Source: an uncultured Acidobacteriota bacterium (GTDB lineage: Bacteria; Acidobacteriota; Terriglobia; Bryobacterales; Bryobacteraceae). From it: DNA of 64,000 nucleotides. Within the stretch, counting starts at the first letter, position 1; each line of letters starts with the position of its first letter. The position numbers and the translations under genes are program-made. Of the stretch, positions 44,390-53,172 are shown one piece after another. The notes beneath the pieces are model-generated. The model saw only the letters and a list, made by a program, of their open reading frames with translations. It had not been told where the DNA came from and did no database searches. The stretch lies in assembly GCA_902826605.1 (NCBI GenBank), contig CADEFM010000007.1, positions 50,366 to 114,365 of the forward strand. The letters are read 5' to 3'.

Positions 44390-45133
44390 ATGCGTAAACC
44401 TGTCATGGCTGGTAACTGGAAGATGTACAAGACTTCCGGGCAAACGGTGGAATTTATCCGGACTTTCGCGCCTCCCGCGTGCGAAGCCGACGTGGTGATC
44501 TGCCCTCCGTTCACAAATCTCGCGGCCGCGGTGCAAGCCGCCGCCGGCACTGCGATCGAAATCGGTGCACAGGATGTCTTCTGGCTGAAAGAAGGCGCAT
44601 ATACCGGTGAAGTCTCCGCGCCGATGTTGCTGGCCGTCGGATGCCGGTGGGTGATCATCGGACACAGTGAACGGCGTCAGTACTTCGGCGAAACCGACGA
44701 GACGGTGCTGAAGAAAACTGTCGCTGCCTTAGAGGAAGGATTGAAGCCCATCGTCTGCGTGGGCGAACGCCTGGAAGAGCGTGAAGCTGGTTCCACGGAG
44801 ACCGTACTGGCCAAACAGTTCTTGCAAGGTATCTCCCCGCTGACGCCGGAGCAGTTCGCGCGTATCGTGATCGCGTATGAGCCCGTGTGGGCCATCGGCA
44901 CCGGCAAGACCGCGACGCCCGAAATGGCCGCTGCTGCGCACGCCTTTCTGCGGGGACAAATCGGAGCGCACTACGGTGATGCCGCCGCCGCTGCGTGCCG
45001 TATCCTTTATGGTGGAAGCGTCAAACCGGACAACGTTAAAGGTCTAATGGCGCAAGAAGAAATCGACGGTGCGCTGGTGGGTGGCGCCAGCCTCGACCCG
45101 GCGTCCTTCGCCGCGATCGTTGCCGCTTGCTAA
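44390..45133 (+). CDS. tpiA: Triosephosphate isomerase
   Basis: A 247-residue TIM barrel. A-G-N-W-K-M-Y (Asn and Lys of the active site), I-G-H-S-E-R-R (catalytic His), and A-Y-E-P-V-W-A-I-G-T-G-K (catalytic Glu and the flexible loop) are all present, and the phosphate site G-G-S-V follows. ATG at 44390, 5 bases after the ExeA-like gene. Convergent with an exported hypothetical protein. Confidence 0.97.
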   Translation: MRKPVMAGNWKMYKTSGQTVEFIRTFAPPACEADVVICPPFTNLAAAVQAAAGTAIEIGAQDVFWLKEGAYTGEVSAPMLLAVGCRWVIIGHSERRQYFGETDETVLKKTVAALEEGLKPIVCVGERLEEREAGSTETVLAKQFLQGISPLTPEQFARIVIAYEPVWAIGTGKTATPEMAAAAHAFLRGQIGAHYGDAAAAACRILYGGSVKPDNVKGLMAQEEIDGALVGGASLDPASFAAIVAAC

Positions 45134-45142
45134 AGCCGTACC

Positions 45143-45742
45143 CTATTGCATCTGCATGGGCACTTCGAAGTAGAAGTAATCTTGGCCGCTAGCCGCGTCC
45201 TGAATGCCTGTCAGGTAGATGCGTGTGCCCGGCTCGTAGTCTGCCTGAAAGTAGAAAAAACCTGAGACCGATTCTCCCGCCGGCAGCAACTTCGCGGCGA
45301 ACTGCCGTCCGGGAATCTGCCAAATATTCAGCGGTCCCTTCTTGACGCGTTTGCGAGGCAGAGGCAGGCCTGTGATGCTCGGGTCGTAAATCTTGGGCGG
45401 CTTCTTAATTCCCTCCAGGTAGATCACGTCATCCCCGGGCGTGGCGTTTATATGCTGGCCGCTAGCGTTCACGAATTCTGCCTTCAGATTCAAGCGCAAA
45501 GCCTTGCCAGTACCGTTATCGAGCACTACCAGCACCGGCAGCACGCCGTGCTTGTTGGGATTAAGCTTTTCAAAAGCCGGACGATTTTCTTCGTCTGTAA
45601 CAAACGGCACCGTGGCGATGGTGATCTTATCCAGCGTTTGCGCGCCTTTATAAGAAGAAGCCTTGCCGGGCGAGAAACGGTCCTTGTCGATGGCCAGCGC
45701 CGCCGTTATACTCAAGAGAACCATTACTGCTACGCGTCTCAT
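45143..45742 (-). CDS. Exported protein of unknown function
   Basis: A 199-residue protein with a signal peptide (V-A-V-M-V-L-L-S-I-T-A-A-L-A). The start is well supported: AAAGGAGA lies about 5 bases before the ATG at 45742. The mature part is beta-rich with no recognised motif. Its 5' end overlaps the 5' end of the WaaA-LpxK gene head to head by about 50 bases. Confidence 0.7.
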   Translation of the reverse strand: MRRVAVMVLLSITAALAIDKDRFSPGKASSYKGAQTLDKITIATVPFVTDEENRPAFEKLNPNKHGVLPVLVVLDNGTGKALRLNLKAEFVNASGQHINATPGDDVIYLEGIKKPPKIYDPSITGLPLPRKRVKKGPLNIWQIPGRQFAAKLLPAGESVSGFFYFQADYEPGTRIYLTGIQDAASGQDYFYFEVPMQMQ

Positions 45743-48074
45743 CTATCTCCTTTACCAAGTTGCCCTGGTTGCGCTTTCCCCCGCGATCGCCCTTTATTTA
45801 CTGTACAGGGGAATGCGCGACCGCGCGTACTTTCGAAAAATTAGCGAACGCTTTGGCTTCCTGCCCTCCGCACTCTCCATGGCTGGATCGACGGGAGGCG
45901 GCGCAATTTGGTTACACGCGGTTTCGGTGGGAGAGGTGCTCTCTGCCGTCGATCTGTTGCGTCAGTTGCGTGCCGCTCGGCCATCGGTGCGCGTTTTTGT
46001 TTCCACCACCACTCTAGCTGGACGCGCACTGGCAGAAGAGAAACTAACGGGATTGACCGCCGGTGTGTTTTTCGCGCCCATCGATTATCGTTCCTTCGTT
46101 CGCCGCGCATTGCGAACGCTGCGGCCCTCTCTGGTTGTCATCCTCGAAACCGAAATTTGGCCGAATCTGTATCGTGAAACCAAGCGCGCGGGCGCATCTC
46201 TGATAGTCGTAAACGGACGCATCTCAGACAGCACGCTGCCGCGCTACCAAAAATGGTCCTGGTTCTTCCGCGCAGCGTTGCAGAATCCCGATTCCGTCTG
46301 GGTGCAAACGGAAGAAGACGCCCGCCGTTTCAGGCTTGCGGGAGCGCCGCCCGAGCGCGTTTATGTTGGTGGAAATCTTAAGTACGATTTCAAGCCTCCA
46401 GAGGCTGGAATCGCTCCCCAGATCTCTGCTTTTTTGGAGCGCACGCGCCCGCAACGGATATGGATCGCGGCCAGCACCACCGCGCCTGCTCAACCCGGCG
46501 GCATCGATGAAGACGACGCCGTGATCGCGGCATTTCAGGAAGTGACCGCGCGCATCGCAGGGCTGCTGCTGATCCTGGCGCCGCGCCAGCCGGCGCGTTT
46601 TGAAGCGGTAGCGGCGAAGCTGTCATCGGCTGGAGTTGCTTACGTGCGCCGCTCGAACGGACTTGCGGCGGCGGGTGCGCCGTCAGTATTGTTGCTCGAT
46701 TCCATGGGCGAATTGGCGGCACTGTTCGAGCGCGCCGACGTGGTCTTCATGGGAGGAACGCTCGCGTCGCGCGGTGGCCATAACATTCTGGAGCCGGCGT
46801 TTTTCGGCAAGCCCGTGATTGTTGGTCCGCATATGGAAAACTTCGCGGCCATTGCGGAGGAATTCCACATGGGCAGTGCGCTGAAGCGGATCGACCACGC
46901 GAGTCACTTGGGACCGGCCGTGCTCGAACTCATGGTTGATCCCGGCAGCCTCGGCACACGCGCCCGCGCGATCGCGCAATCCAAGCGTGGCGTGACGGCG
47001 AAGATCGCCCAGAAACTCTGGAACGCTTTCGATGAAGGAATCCCGAATCCCCCGCACAAGCTGGCTGCACGGCTGGTGCTCACCCCGTTGAGCTGGCTCT
47101 GGCGGGCAGGCCATCAACGGAATTTGTCGCGCGCGGTCTCCACTCGGCGGACACTGAGCGAGCCGGTAATCAGCATCGGCGGAATCGCGATGGGCGGCGT
47201 CGGAAAATCTCCCCTGGTGGCCCACCTGGCGGGGCGTTTGCGCGAAGCGGGACGTAATCCAGCCATCCTCACGCGCGGTTACAAACGCCGGGAGCCTGGA
47301 CGTTCTGTAGTATTGGTGGAGCGCGGCCACCAAGCCCCCGTGTGGCTCACCGGGGACGAAGCCCAGATCTTCATACGCGCTGGAGATGCTCATGTGGGTG
47401 TTGGCCAGAATCGCTTCGTCACAGGCCAGAAGATGGAAGCTGAATTCGCACCGGACATCTTTTTGCTGGATGACGGTTTTCAACACTGGAAACTTGCGCG
47501 CAAACACGACATCGTGTTGATCGACGCATTAGATCCGTTAGCCGGAGGCGTATTCCCATTGGGATCCTGTCGCGAACCACTAGATGGAATCTCTCGTGCG
47601 TCCGCCATCGTAATTTCGCACGCCGCGAAAGACGCCGGATTGACGGGTTTGCTGCGTTTGCTGCGTCGGCACAATCCCACAGCCCCGGTGTTCCGGTCGC
47701 GTGTCGCGCCATGCTCCTGGGTTGATCTGGTGACCGGCGTTAGAACTCCAGCCGACGCACCACCGTTCCGGCGAGTGGCTGCGTTCTGCGGCTTGGGCAA
47801 TCCCCGCTCCTTTTGGAAGACACTGGAAGATCTTGGATTGCAACCTGTCTATCGCTGGGTTTTCGGGGATCATCATCCCTACAAGCCCGCTGAATTGCAC
47901 CGCTTGGCCGCGCAGGCGCATGCTGCCGGCGCCGAGGCGCTGGTGACCACCGAAAAAGACATGATCAATTTGTGCGAGAGCGCCGCGGAGATTCTGAACC
48001 CCTTGCGGTTGCATTGGCTCGAGATCGGTGTTGAGATCGACAACGAACAGGAGTTGCTGCGTTTATTCTCATGA
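45690..48074 (+). CDS. Kdo transferase - tetraacyldisaccharide 4'-kinase fusion (WaaA-LpxK)
   Basis: A 794-residue two-enzyme protein of lipid A synthesis. Residues about 1-435 are WaaA (KdtA): a membrane-anchor start, L-H-A-V-S-V-G-E with the catalytic Glu, I-L-E-T-E-I-W-P-N, and F-M-G-G-T-L-A-S-R-G-G-H-N-I-L-E-P. Residues about 455-794 are LpxK: Walker A in G-G-I-A-M-G-G-V-G-K-S-P (about 497-508), L-L-D-D-G-F-Q-H and T-E-K-D. LpxK phosphorylates the disaccharide that WaaA then glycosylates, so consecutive steps are fused. The start is unclear: WaaA homology begins near 45740, where no standard start codon exists; ATG 45690 and TTG 45663 both overlap the divergent gene. Confidence 0.88.
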   Translation: MASAAVILKRTITATRLIYLLYQVALVALSPAIALYLLYRGMRDRAYFRKISERFGFLPSALSMAGSTGGGAIWLHAVSVGEVLSAVDLLRQLRAARPSVRVFVSTTTLAGRALAEEKLTGLTAGVFFAPIDYRSFVRRALRTLRPSLVVILETEIWPNLYRETKRAGASLIVVNGRISDSTLPRYQKWSWFFRAALQNPDSVWVQTEEDARRFRLAGAPPERVYVGGNLKYDFKPPEAGIAPQISAFLERTRPQRIWIAASTTAPAQPGGIDEDDAVIAAFQEVTARIAGLLLILAPRQPARFEAVAAKLSSAGVAYVRRSNGLAAAGAPSVLLLDSMGELAALFERADVVFMGGTLASRGGHNILEPAFFGKPVIVGPHMENFAAIAEEFHMGSALKRIDHASHLGPAVLELMVDPGSLGTRARAIAQSKRGVTAKIAQKLWNAFDEGIPNPPHKLAARLVLTPLSWLWRAGHQRNLSRAVSTRRTLSEPVISIGGIAMGGVGKSPLVAHLAGRLREAGRNPAILTRGYKRREPGRSVVLVERGHQAPVWLTGDEAQIFIRAGDAHVGVGQNRFVTGQKMEAEFAPDIFLLDDGFQHWKLARKHDIVLIDALDPLAGGVFPLGSCREPLDGISRASAIVISHAAKDAGLTGLLRLLRRHNPTAPVFRSRVAPCSWVDLVTGVRTPADAPPFRRVAAFCGLGNPRSFWKTLEDLGLQPVYRWVFGDHHPYKPAELHRLAAQAHAAGAEALVTTEKDMINLCESAAEILNPLRLHWLEIGVEIDNEQELLRLFS

Positions 48075-48628
48075 GAATCGCGATCTTCGGCGGCACTTTC
48101 AATCCGGTTCACTCCGCGCATTTGGCGATAGCGCGCGCGGCTGCGGATCAATGCGCACTTGACCGCGTGCTGTTCATCCCGGCGGGAAATCCCCCGCACA
48201 AAGAAACCAACACACCGTATGAACATCGCTTCCGCATGGTGGAATTGGCGTGTGCAGCCGACCCCTGCTTCGTGGCATCGCGCCTGGAGGAGGGAACGGC
48301 GAAGAGTTACTCCATTCATACCATCGAAAAGATGCAAGCCCAGGATCCATCTTCTGAACTGTTTTTTCTGATCGGTTCGGATGCCTTTGAAGAACTGCAA
48401 TCGTGGTATCGATGGGGAGACGTAGTCCGCGCCGTGCAGTTCATTGTGGTCGCGCGCCCCGGACACGCCATCGCGGCGATTCCCGATGCGCGGGTGCACC
48501 GCTTGGAGCTGCCGGAGTCGCCGGTGTCATCGTCTGAAATTCGCCGAGCCTGCGCCTCCGGGAAACGGCACGCTGAATTGCCCGCGCAAGTGTACGATTA
48601 CATCGACAGGCATGGTTTATACAAATGA
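48071..48628 (+). CDS. nadD: Nicotinate-nucleotide adenylyltransferase
   Basis: A 185-residue nucleotidyltransferase of NAD synthesis. I-F-G-G-T-F-N-P-V-H-S-A-H-L and the C-terminal S-S-S-E-I-R motif are the ATP-binding signatures; I-P-A-G-N-P-P-H-K is typical of NadD. It overlaps both neighbours by 4 bases. Confidence 0.95.
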   Translation: MRIAIFGGTFNPVHSAHLAIARAAADQCALDRVLFIPAGNPPHKETNTPYEHRFRMVELACAADPCFVASRLEEGTAKSYSIHTIEKMQAQDPSSELFFLIGSDAFEELQSWYRWGDVVRAVQFIVVARPGHAIAAIPDARVHRLELPESPVSSSEIRRACASGKRHAELPAQVYDYIDRHGLYK

Positions 48629-49776
48629 AATCGCCGCTAGGTTTGATTGCGATTGTGTTGCTCTTCACCGCTCCCGCCCACGGCGCGCCCCCCGAGGCTG
48701 AATTCGCAGCGACCATCAAGGCGTTCTTCAGCAGGGATTTCGTCAACGACTGGATCGCGTTGGACAAGCTCTCCGGCATCAAATGGGCGCCCTTGCCTCC
48801 CCCGATGTTGCAAAACTGTTTGCCGGACGGTGGCTGCTTCACGCGCCAGGGCACGGCGATTCTCGGAGGCAGAACCCTCACCGTACTCGCCACCGGCGCA
48901 CGTACGTTTCCCATCAACCTCTACCTCCGCAATACCACGGCATCTTTTGGAGAATCGGCTGTCGTGGAGGCGCTGAAACAAACGGATCTTTCTACGGAAC
49001 TGGTCCGTTGCCCGATTGAGGCGGGCAGAGGAGGTACGAACTGGTATCGCGTGAAAGGCGTGAACGCGCGTGCGGGTTATCTGTCCATTCAGACCTCCTG
49101 CAATGGAAGGGCTTGTGAAGGATACGTGCTGTACTCCGGCGAGGACTTGCCGCCGCTTCAACCCAACCAACTGCGCCTATATACGGAAAAGTGCTCCGCC
49201 ACCGGCGCTGCCCGCGCGCCAGTCTCCACCGCGATGCCGCATGAGTTGCTATCCCGCACGCTGGCTTCCCTCATTCCTCCGTCCGATGGTCCAGCGCTCT
49301 ATGACTGGAAGACGTTAACAAGCCTGGCAACGGGCATCGAATGGAATAAAAACACAGCGATGCGAACCGGACAACTCACCGTCGCGGGCCGGACCTTTTC
49401 GGTTCTGGCGAGCGGTTCTTCGACGCAAGTCGCGATGATTCAGTTGGAGGAAATCGGCCGTATGCACCCGCGCGGCGAGGATCTGCTGGCGGTGTTGCGC
49501 GCGCAGGGCTTCAACGTGAACCTGGTGCGCTGCGGCCCCGTGTACACGGAATCCACCAACAATTGGTACAGGGTAACCGGCCCGAAAACGCGGCCCGTGA
49601 TGCTGAAGCAGTCCATCCGTTTCGAAGGCAATATGGCGCAGGATGGCTATGAGATTCGGCTGGATTCGAGTTTGCCGCTTAAGAGAGGCGCGCGACCGCG
49701 ACCCCCGAGTGAACGGATGTGGCTGAGCGCGTTTTTACGAACACTACGGGCGTTGCGGGCGGCGGGGGCCCTCTGA
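48625..49776 (+). CDS. Exported protein with internal duplication
   Basis: A 383-residue protein with a signal peptide (L-I-A-I-V-L-L-F-T-A-P-A-H-G). The mature part contains two related halves, each with an L-x-V-L-A-x-G-x-x-T motif, a V-x-L-V-R-C-x-x-x-x-x-x-x-x-N-W-Y-R-V motif and a beta-rich tail (about 85-165 and 245-345). The paired C and N-W-Y-R-V elements suggest a repeated small domain. No catalytic motif is recognised. Coupled to nadD by ATGA, though an envelope role is likely. Confidence 0.6.
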   Translation: MKSPLGLIAIVLLFTAPAHGAPPEAEFAATIKAFFSRDFVNDWIALDKLSGIKWAPLPPPMLQNCLPDGGCFTRQGTAILGGRTLTVLATGARTFPINLYLRNTTASFGESAVVEALKQTDLSTELVRCPIEAGRGGTNWYRVKGVNARAGYLSIQTSCNGRACEGYVLYSGEDLPPLQPNQLRLYTEKCSATGAARAPVSTAMPHELLSRTLASLIPPSDGPALYDWKTLTSLATGIEWNKNTAMRTGQLTVAGRTFSVLASGSSTQVAMIQLEEIGRMHPRGEDLLAVLRAQGFNVNLVRCGPVYTESTNNWYRVTGPKTRPVMLKQSIRFEGNMAQDGYEIRLDSSLPLKRGARPRPPSERMWLSAFLRTLRALRAAGAL

Positions 49777-49826
49777 TTCCAGCGTGGCAGGCCGCCGTAA
49801 GAGAATCCGGCTAAATGGTTGCTCAC
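49773..49826. repeat. Imperfect direct repeat, copy 1
   Basis: About 54 bases beginning TCTGATTCCAG at the stop codon of the preceding gene. They match 52740-52793 at most positions, sharing the blocks GCAGGC, GAATC, TTAA/CTAA and TTG. Just before it, 49750-49772 also resembles 52437-52459, which suggests the two intergenic regions share a longer ancestral sequence. Confidence 0.5.
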
Positions 49827-49925
49827 ATTGAAGAATATGACTGTCACTGGCAATACTGCGGTTGCCGAGACTTGCAATGGTATTGATCGTGCTCCAAGGA
49901 AAGGATCAAAGCCTCTGGAGGAAAC

Positions 49926-50621
49926 ATGCAATCGAAGCTCTATTTTTTGGTTGGTCTTCTGTTAGTGTCGGCCGGCGCGGGCATAGCGCAACCTGGCGCA
50001 ACGGGTAGCGCGCTGGCGGTGGAACACTCCGTCCCGTTCGGAACGGTGCCGGGCAAGCTGCTATTGCTGGGCGACTATCTGGTCTTCGTGGACGAACAAC
50101 AGTTAAGCGCGTCGTTTGTCGTTCCCAAGAGCGCCGTTGAAACACTGAACGCCGAAGGCAGTGAAGTCACCGTGCAAACACGCGAACCAGTTCGGAACCG
50201 GTCGGGTCAAGTAAATCGTCTCAGCTTCCGCGTTGGTTCCGGCGCGGACCCCGCCGTTGTTACCGGGTGGTACGGCAGTGGAAGTGCAGTTACTACCAGG
50301 GGAGGGTCCGCGTCGCCTTCGGCTACATCCTCAGCCGGCCCGGGAATTTATCAGGCGCACCATGATCATCGCATCGGCGAATGCCGCGGCCGTCTGATCG
50401 TCACCTCCGAGCAGGTCAGCTACGAATCCGTGAGTTCCATCAGTCACTCGCGGCGATGGGAATATCGGGCAATCAAAGAAATCAAACTTTCCAATCCCTA
50501 CGAGATTGAAATCGAGCCGTTCACGGGCGATACCTATAAACTGCGTTTTGACGGCGCCGGGATGGACCCGGCGGCTTTCAAAGAGCTGGTAGACCGGGTG
50601 ACGTCGGCGCGCGGGAAATAG
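49926..50621 (+). CDS. Exported protein of unknown function
   Basis: A 231-residue protein with a signal peptide (L-Y-F-L-V-G-L-L-L-V-S-A-G-A-G-I-A) and a strong GGAGG site before the ATG. A low-complexity Ser/Gly/Ala linker (about 115-145) separates two beta-rich parts; both have the look of small PH-like domains (W-E-Y-R-A-I-K-E-I-K-L, then F-K-E-L-V-D-R-V in the second). No enzyme motif. Convergent with the AsmA-like gene. Confidence 0.6.
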   Translation: MQSKLYFLVGLLLVSAGAGIAQPGATGSALAVEHSVPFGTVPGKLLLLGDYLVFVDEQQLSASFVVPKSAVETLNAEGSEVTVQTREPVRNRSGQVNRLSFRVGSGADPAVVTGWYGSGSAVTTRGGSASPSATSSAGPGIYQAHHDHRIGECRGRLIVTSEQVSYESVSSISHSRRWEYRAIKEIKLSNPYEIEIEPFTGDTYKLRFDGAGMDPAAFKELVDRVTSARGK

Positions 50622-50737
50622 TGACGACCAGTTTGCGGGCCGCTCGCACAATGCAGGGTGCGATTGCGATCACGAAAACCATCACGGACGGGGCCAGGCA
50701 AGAACCCGGGTAGGCGGCGGGTTTGGCGCGCGCTTGC

Positions 50738-52393
50738 TCACTCTCTGGTTGACCCCAACCTTGCCGCCGGCACGCGGCCCTTTTTCTCGGCTTCTTCCGC
50801 GGGGCTGGTGCCGCCCCGATTCAGTCCGAATTTCGGGTCCTTGGAACTGCCCACCACTTTAATGTGAAGGAACGTGCCCGCTCCGCGTTTTGAAAAGAAG
50901 GGGTCCGCGGGCTTCAGCACCCAGCGCTTCCAGCCACTCTGCGTCTGGGACATTTTCGCGTCCAGCATCAACGCTCCCTGAAAGTCGAGAGTATCGGCGG
51001 CCATATCGAATAGGCCACCGATGTTCACCGCAGCCCCGGGGATGGCGAACGCGAGCGTGCGGAAGGTCAGCGCTTCATCCGCCATCTTGAACTCTCCGCT
51101 CATGCGATGGAATGCTTCGTCCATTCCTTGTTGGTTCGGTTTGCCCTGGCCGCGGCGCGACAGCTCATTGATTTTTTCCTGAATCCTGGACTGCAGGAAC
51201 TTGCCGTTGGCGATTTCGAAGCTGCCATCCAGCATGAGCTTCTGTTTTACCTTTCCATCCAGCGGCGGGATGCCGATGAGGGCGTTGAGTTTGATGGTCC
51301 CCTCCATCATCGGCGTGCCTTTCATCGCGAGCCGCAACAGATCGCGCATGTTCCCAGCCGGCATGGACGCCTTGAGCGAGATCGTTTTGCGCGCATCTCC
51401 ATCGTGTTTGACCACCAATCCGGAGGTGGTGAAGCGCGTGGAACCCAGAGTGGCAAAAACGGGCTTCAACTCCGTATTTCCGTTGGTGCCATCCACCAAG
51501 ACCTCAAAGCGGGTGGAAAGCGGCACCGGGCTGCCGGCCCGTTTCAAGCGGAAATCCGGCACGGTGGCCTCTCCGCGCGCCGTGATGGAGGAGAGCGTTC
51601 CTTTGAAATTTCCGGTGGACCGCAGAATGCCGGCGATCCCGTTGAAGACGCCGAGGTCGGCATGCTCAAAACGATAATCCCCGCCGAGCGGAGTATCGCC
51701 CGGTTCACCGGCCGACCAGGGGCCGAAAACGCCCGTGCTGTGAATCCCGCCGGGAGGCTTGGGATTCGTCAGAACCGCCGTATACTTCATCGCAACGTCT
51801 TTTCCGGCGGACTCCAGGCGGAGATCGTGAATGTCAAAGCGCAGCGGAACTTTCAACTTGTCTTTCGGAAGAATCACCAGCACCGCATTCCGGATGAAGA
51901 CTTCTTCAATCACCACGCTGCTGGGCGGCTGGTCCGGCGCGGAGCTTTCCTTCTTCGATCCAAAATCCGGCCTTTGTCCCTTGGGGGGAATATGGATTTC
52001 CAAGCCCTCCAGCGTCACGCTCTTCACTATCTTTGGGTTATCGCGGAGTGCGCCGAGATCCGCTTCGAAGCGGAAGCTCTGCAGCGTGAACATCGGCGGC
52101 ACATCCCTGCGCCCACGATGACGCAGCGAGAGACCGGAGCCTTCCACTTGCGCCAAATTGCCTCTCCAGCCGCCGCGGATCAAACGCAGCGGCAAATCGC
52201 GCGGCACATGGATCTGCAGGCGAGCCAGTTCGACTTCGCTTTCGAAACGCTCCCGCAGGTATTGGATCGCCTGCGCGCGGATGAACGGCTCAACCCGCTT
52301 GGCAAGGATGGAAGCGGCGATCAAAATCACGGCGCCAACGAAAACCAGGCCCAGGGCACCGATGATGAGCCAACGCTTCTTTGCAGGGTTCAC
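50738..52393 (-). CDS. AsmA-family envelope protein
   Basis: A 551-residue protein with one N-terminal membrane helix (I-I-G-A-L-G-L-V-F-V-G-A-V-I-L-I-A-A) and a long periplasmic beta-rich body. The C-terminal AsmA region has I-x-L-N-A-L-I-G, L-x-G-x-F-x-I-A-N-G-K-F and F-A-I-P-G-A-A-V-N-I-G-G. AsmA-like proteins are bridge-like lipid-transfer proteins of the envelope. GTG start. A 493-residue open frame runs antisense through it and is regarded as a shadow. Confidence 0.82.
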   Translation of the reverse strand: MNPAKKRWLIIGALGLVFVGAVILIAASILAKRVEPFIRAQAIQYLRERFESEVELARLQIHVPRDLPLRLIRGGWRGNLAQVEGSGLSLRHRGRRDVPPMFTLQSFRFEADLGALRDNPKIVKSVTLEGLEIHIPPKGQRPDFGSKKESSAPDQPPSSVVIEEVFIRNAVLVILPKDKLKVPLRFDIHDLRLESAGKDVAMKYTAVLTNPKPPGGIHSTGVFGPWSAGEPGDTPLGGDYRFEHADLGVFNGIAGILRSTGNFKGTLSSITARGEATVPDFRLKRAGSPVPLSTRFEVLVDGTNGNTELKPVFATLGSTRFTTSGLVVKHDGDARKTISLKASMPAGNMRDLLRLAMKGTPMMEGTIKLNALIGIPPLDGKVKQKLMLDGSFEIANGKFLQSRIQEKINELSRRGQGKPNQQGMDEAFHRMSGEFKMADEALTFRTLAFAIPGAAVNIGGLFDMAADTLDFQGALMLDAKMSQTQSGWKRWVLKPADPFFSKRGAGTFLHIKVVGSSKDPKFGLNRGGTSPAEEAEKKGRVPAARLGSTRE

Positions 52394-53172
52394 ACCAATA
52401 GACCTATTCTAGTCCCGGAATGTTTCAAGCGCCGGAAGGGCGCTGCGGGCGGCTGGGGCTCTCGGACTTATCGCCGTGCGTATCCAACCGCCGGTAAGTT
52501 TGAGCAGCATCTCACGGAGGTCCAAGAGCCGCTGGATGGCGGCCCCAACTTTTTTCCGCTTCGATGTAACCCTCTGATGACCGGGTGATGAACCCGTTTT
52601 GAAACCGGTTTCAAACAACTTCCGTCGACGTCATCTCGGGAGTGACGCCGCAAGGCGTTAACGGCCTCCGGAAGCTCAGTACCACCACAATGCAACGCTT
52701 GCTGGCCAGCAAGAAAGAGAGCCGCGGTGAGGCGGCTCCTTCTGATTCCAGGGTAGCAGGCGGTGGCAAGGGAATCTGGTTAAGTGATTGATTGTAATAG
52801 TGACAGTGGTTGTGACTGCGAATCGAGCTACTCTGTTGCGGAGATTAGGGGGCTTATTCTCCGCACAGATGCGGTGAATACCTGTCGGAAAACCCGATAG
52901 CTGCGGTTGCGGTTACGGAGCTGCCGGATTGCCATCCTTGCGTTCCAGTTCCATCGCAGCTCCGAGCGCTCGCGAAATCACCCTGCGGAAATGGGCCTCA
53001 GTATTCCTTGCGCGACATCCATGCATGGTGCGGCCACGTGGATTGTTTCAGAGTGGTGCGAACCACAAACCCGAATCGCTGTAGCGCGGGCGGAGCCTTG
53101 GCGAAGCTAGCCGTAGTATACTACTGGGAGTCTCGACCGATTCTGCGGATTCAATCTGCCAGGAGAGCACCA
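52394..53172. other. Long intergenic region with hairpins
   Basis: About 780 bases without a supported gene. It holds a 16-base perfect palindrome CTTGCTGGCCAGCAAG (52698-52713), a 7-base stem GAGCCGC/GCGGCTC (52719-52738), a direct-repeat copy (52740-52793), a 26-base imperfect hairpin (52855-52880) and a 12-base palindrome GTAGTATACTAC (53113-53124) that contains TATACT, a possible -10 box for the sulfite dehydrogenase gene. The mix of small repeats is consistent with an old insertion or recombination zone. Confidence 0.5.
52740..52793. repeat. Imperfect direct repeat, copy 2
   Basis: The second copy of the roughly 54-base element at 49773-49826, in the same orientation and about 2.97 kb away. 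It follows a GC-rich stem-loop (52719-52738). The two copies flank one exported-protein gene and the AsmA-like gene. Confidence 0.5.

Noticed and set aside
51107..52588. Plus-strand open frame of about 490 codons opposite the AsmA-like gene
   Set aside because: Low-complexity composition, no start signal and no family; the minus-strand AsmA protein explains the region.
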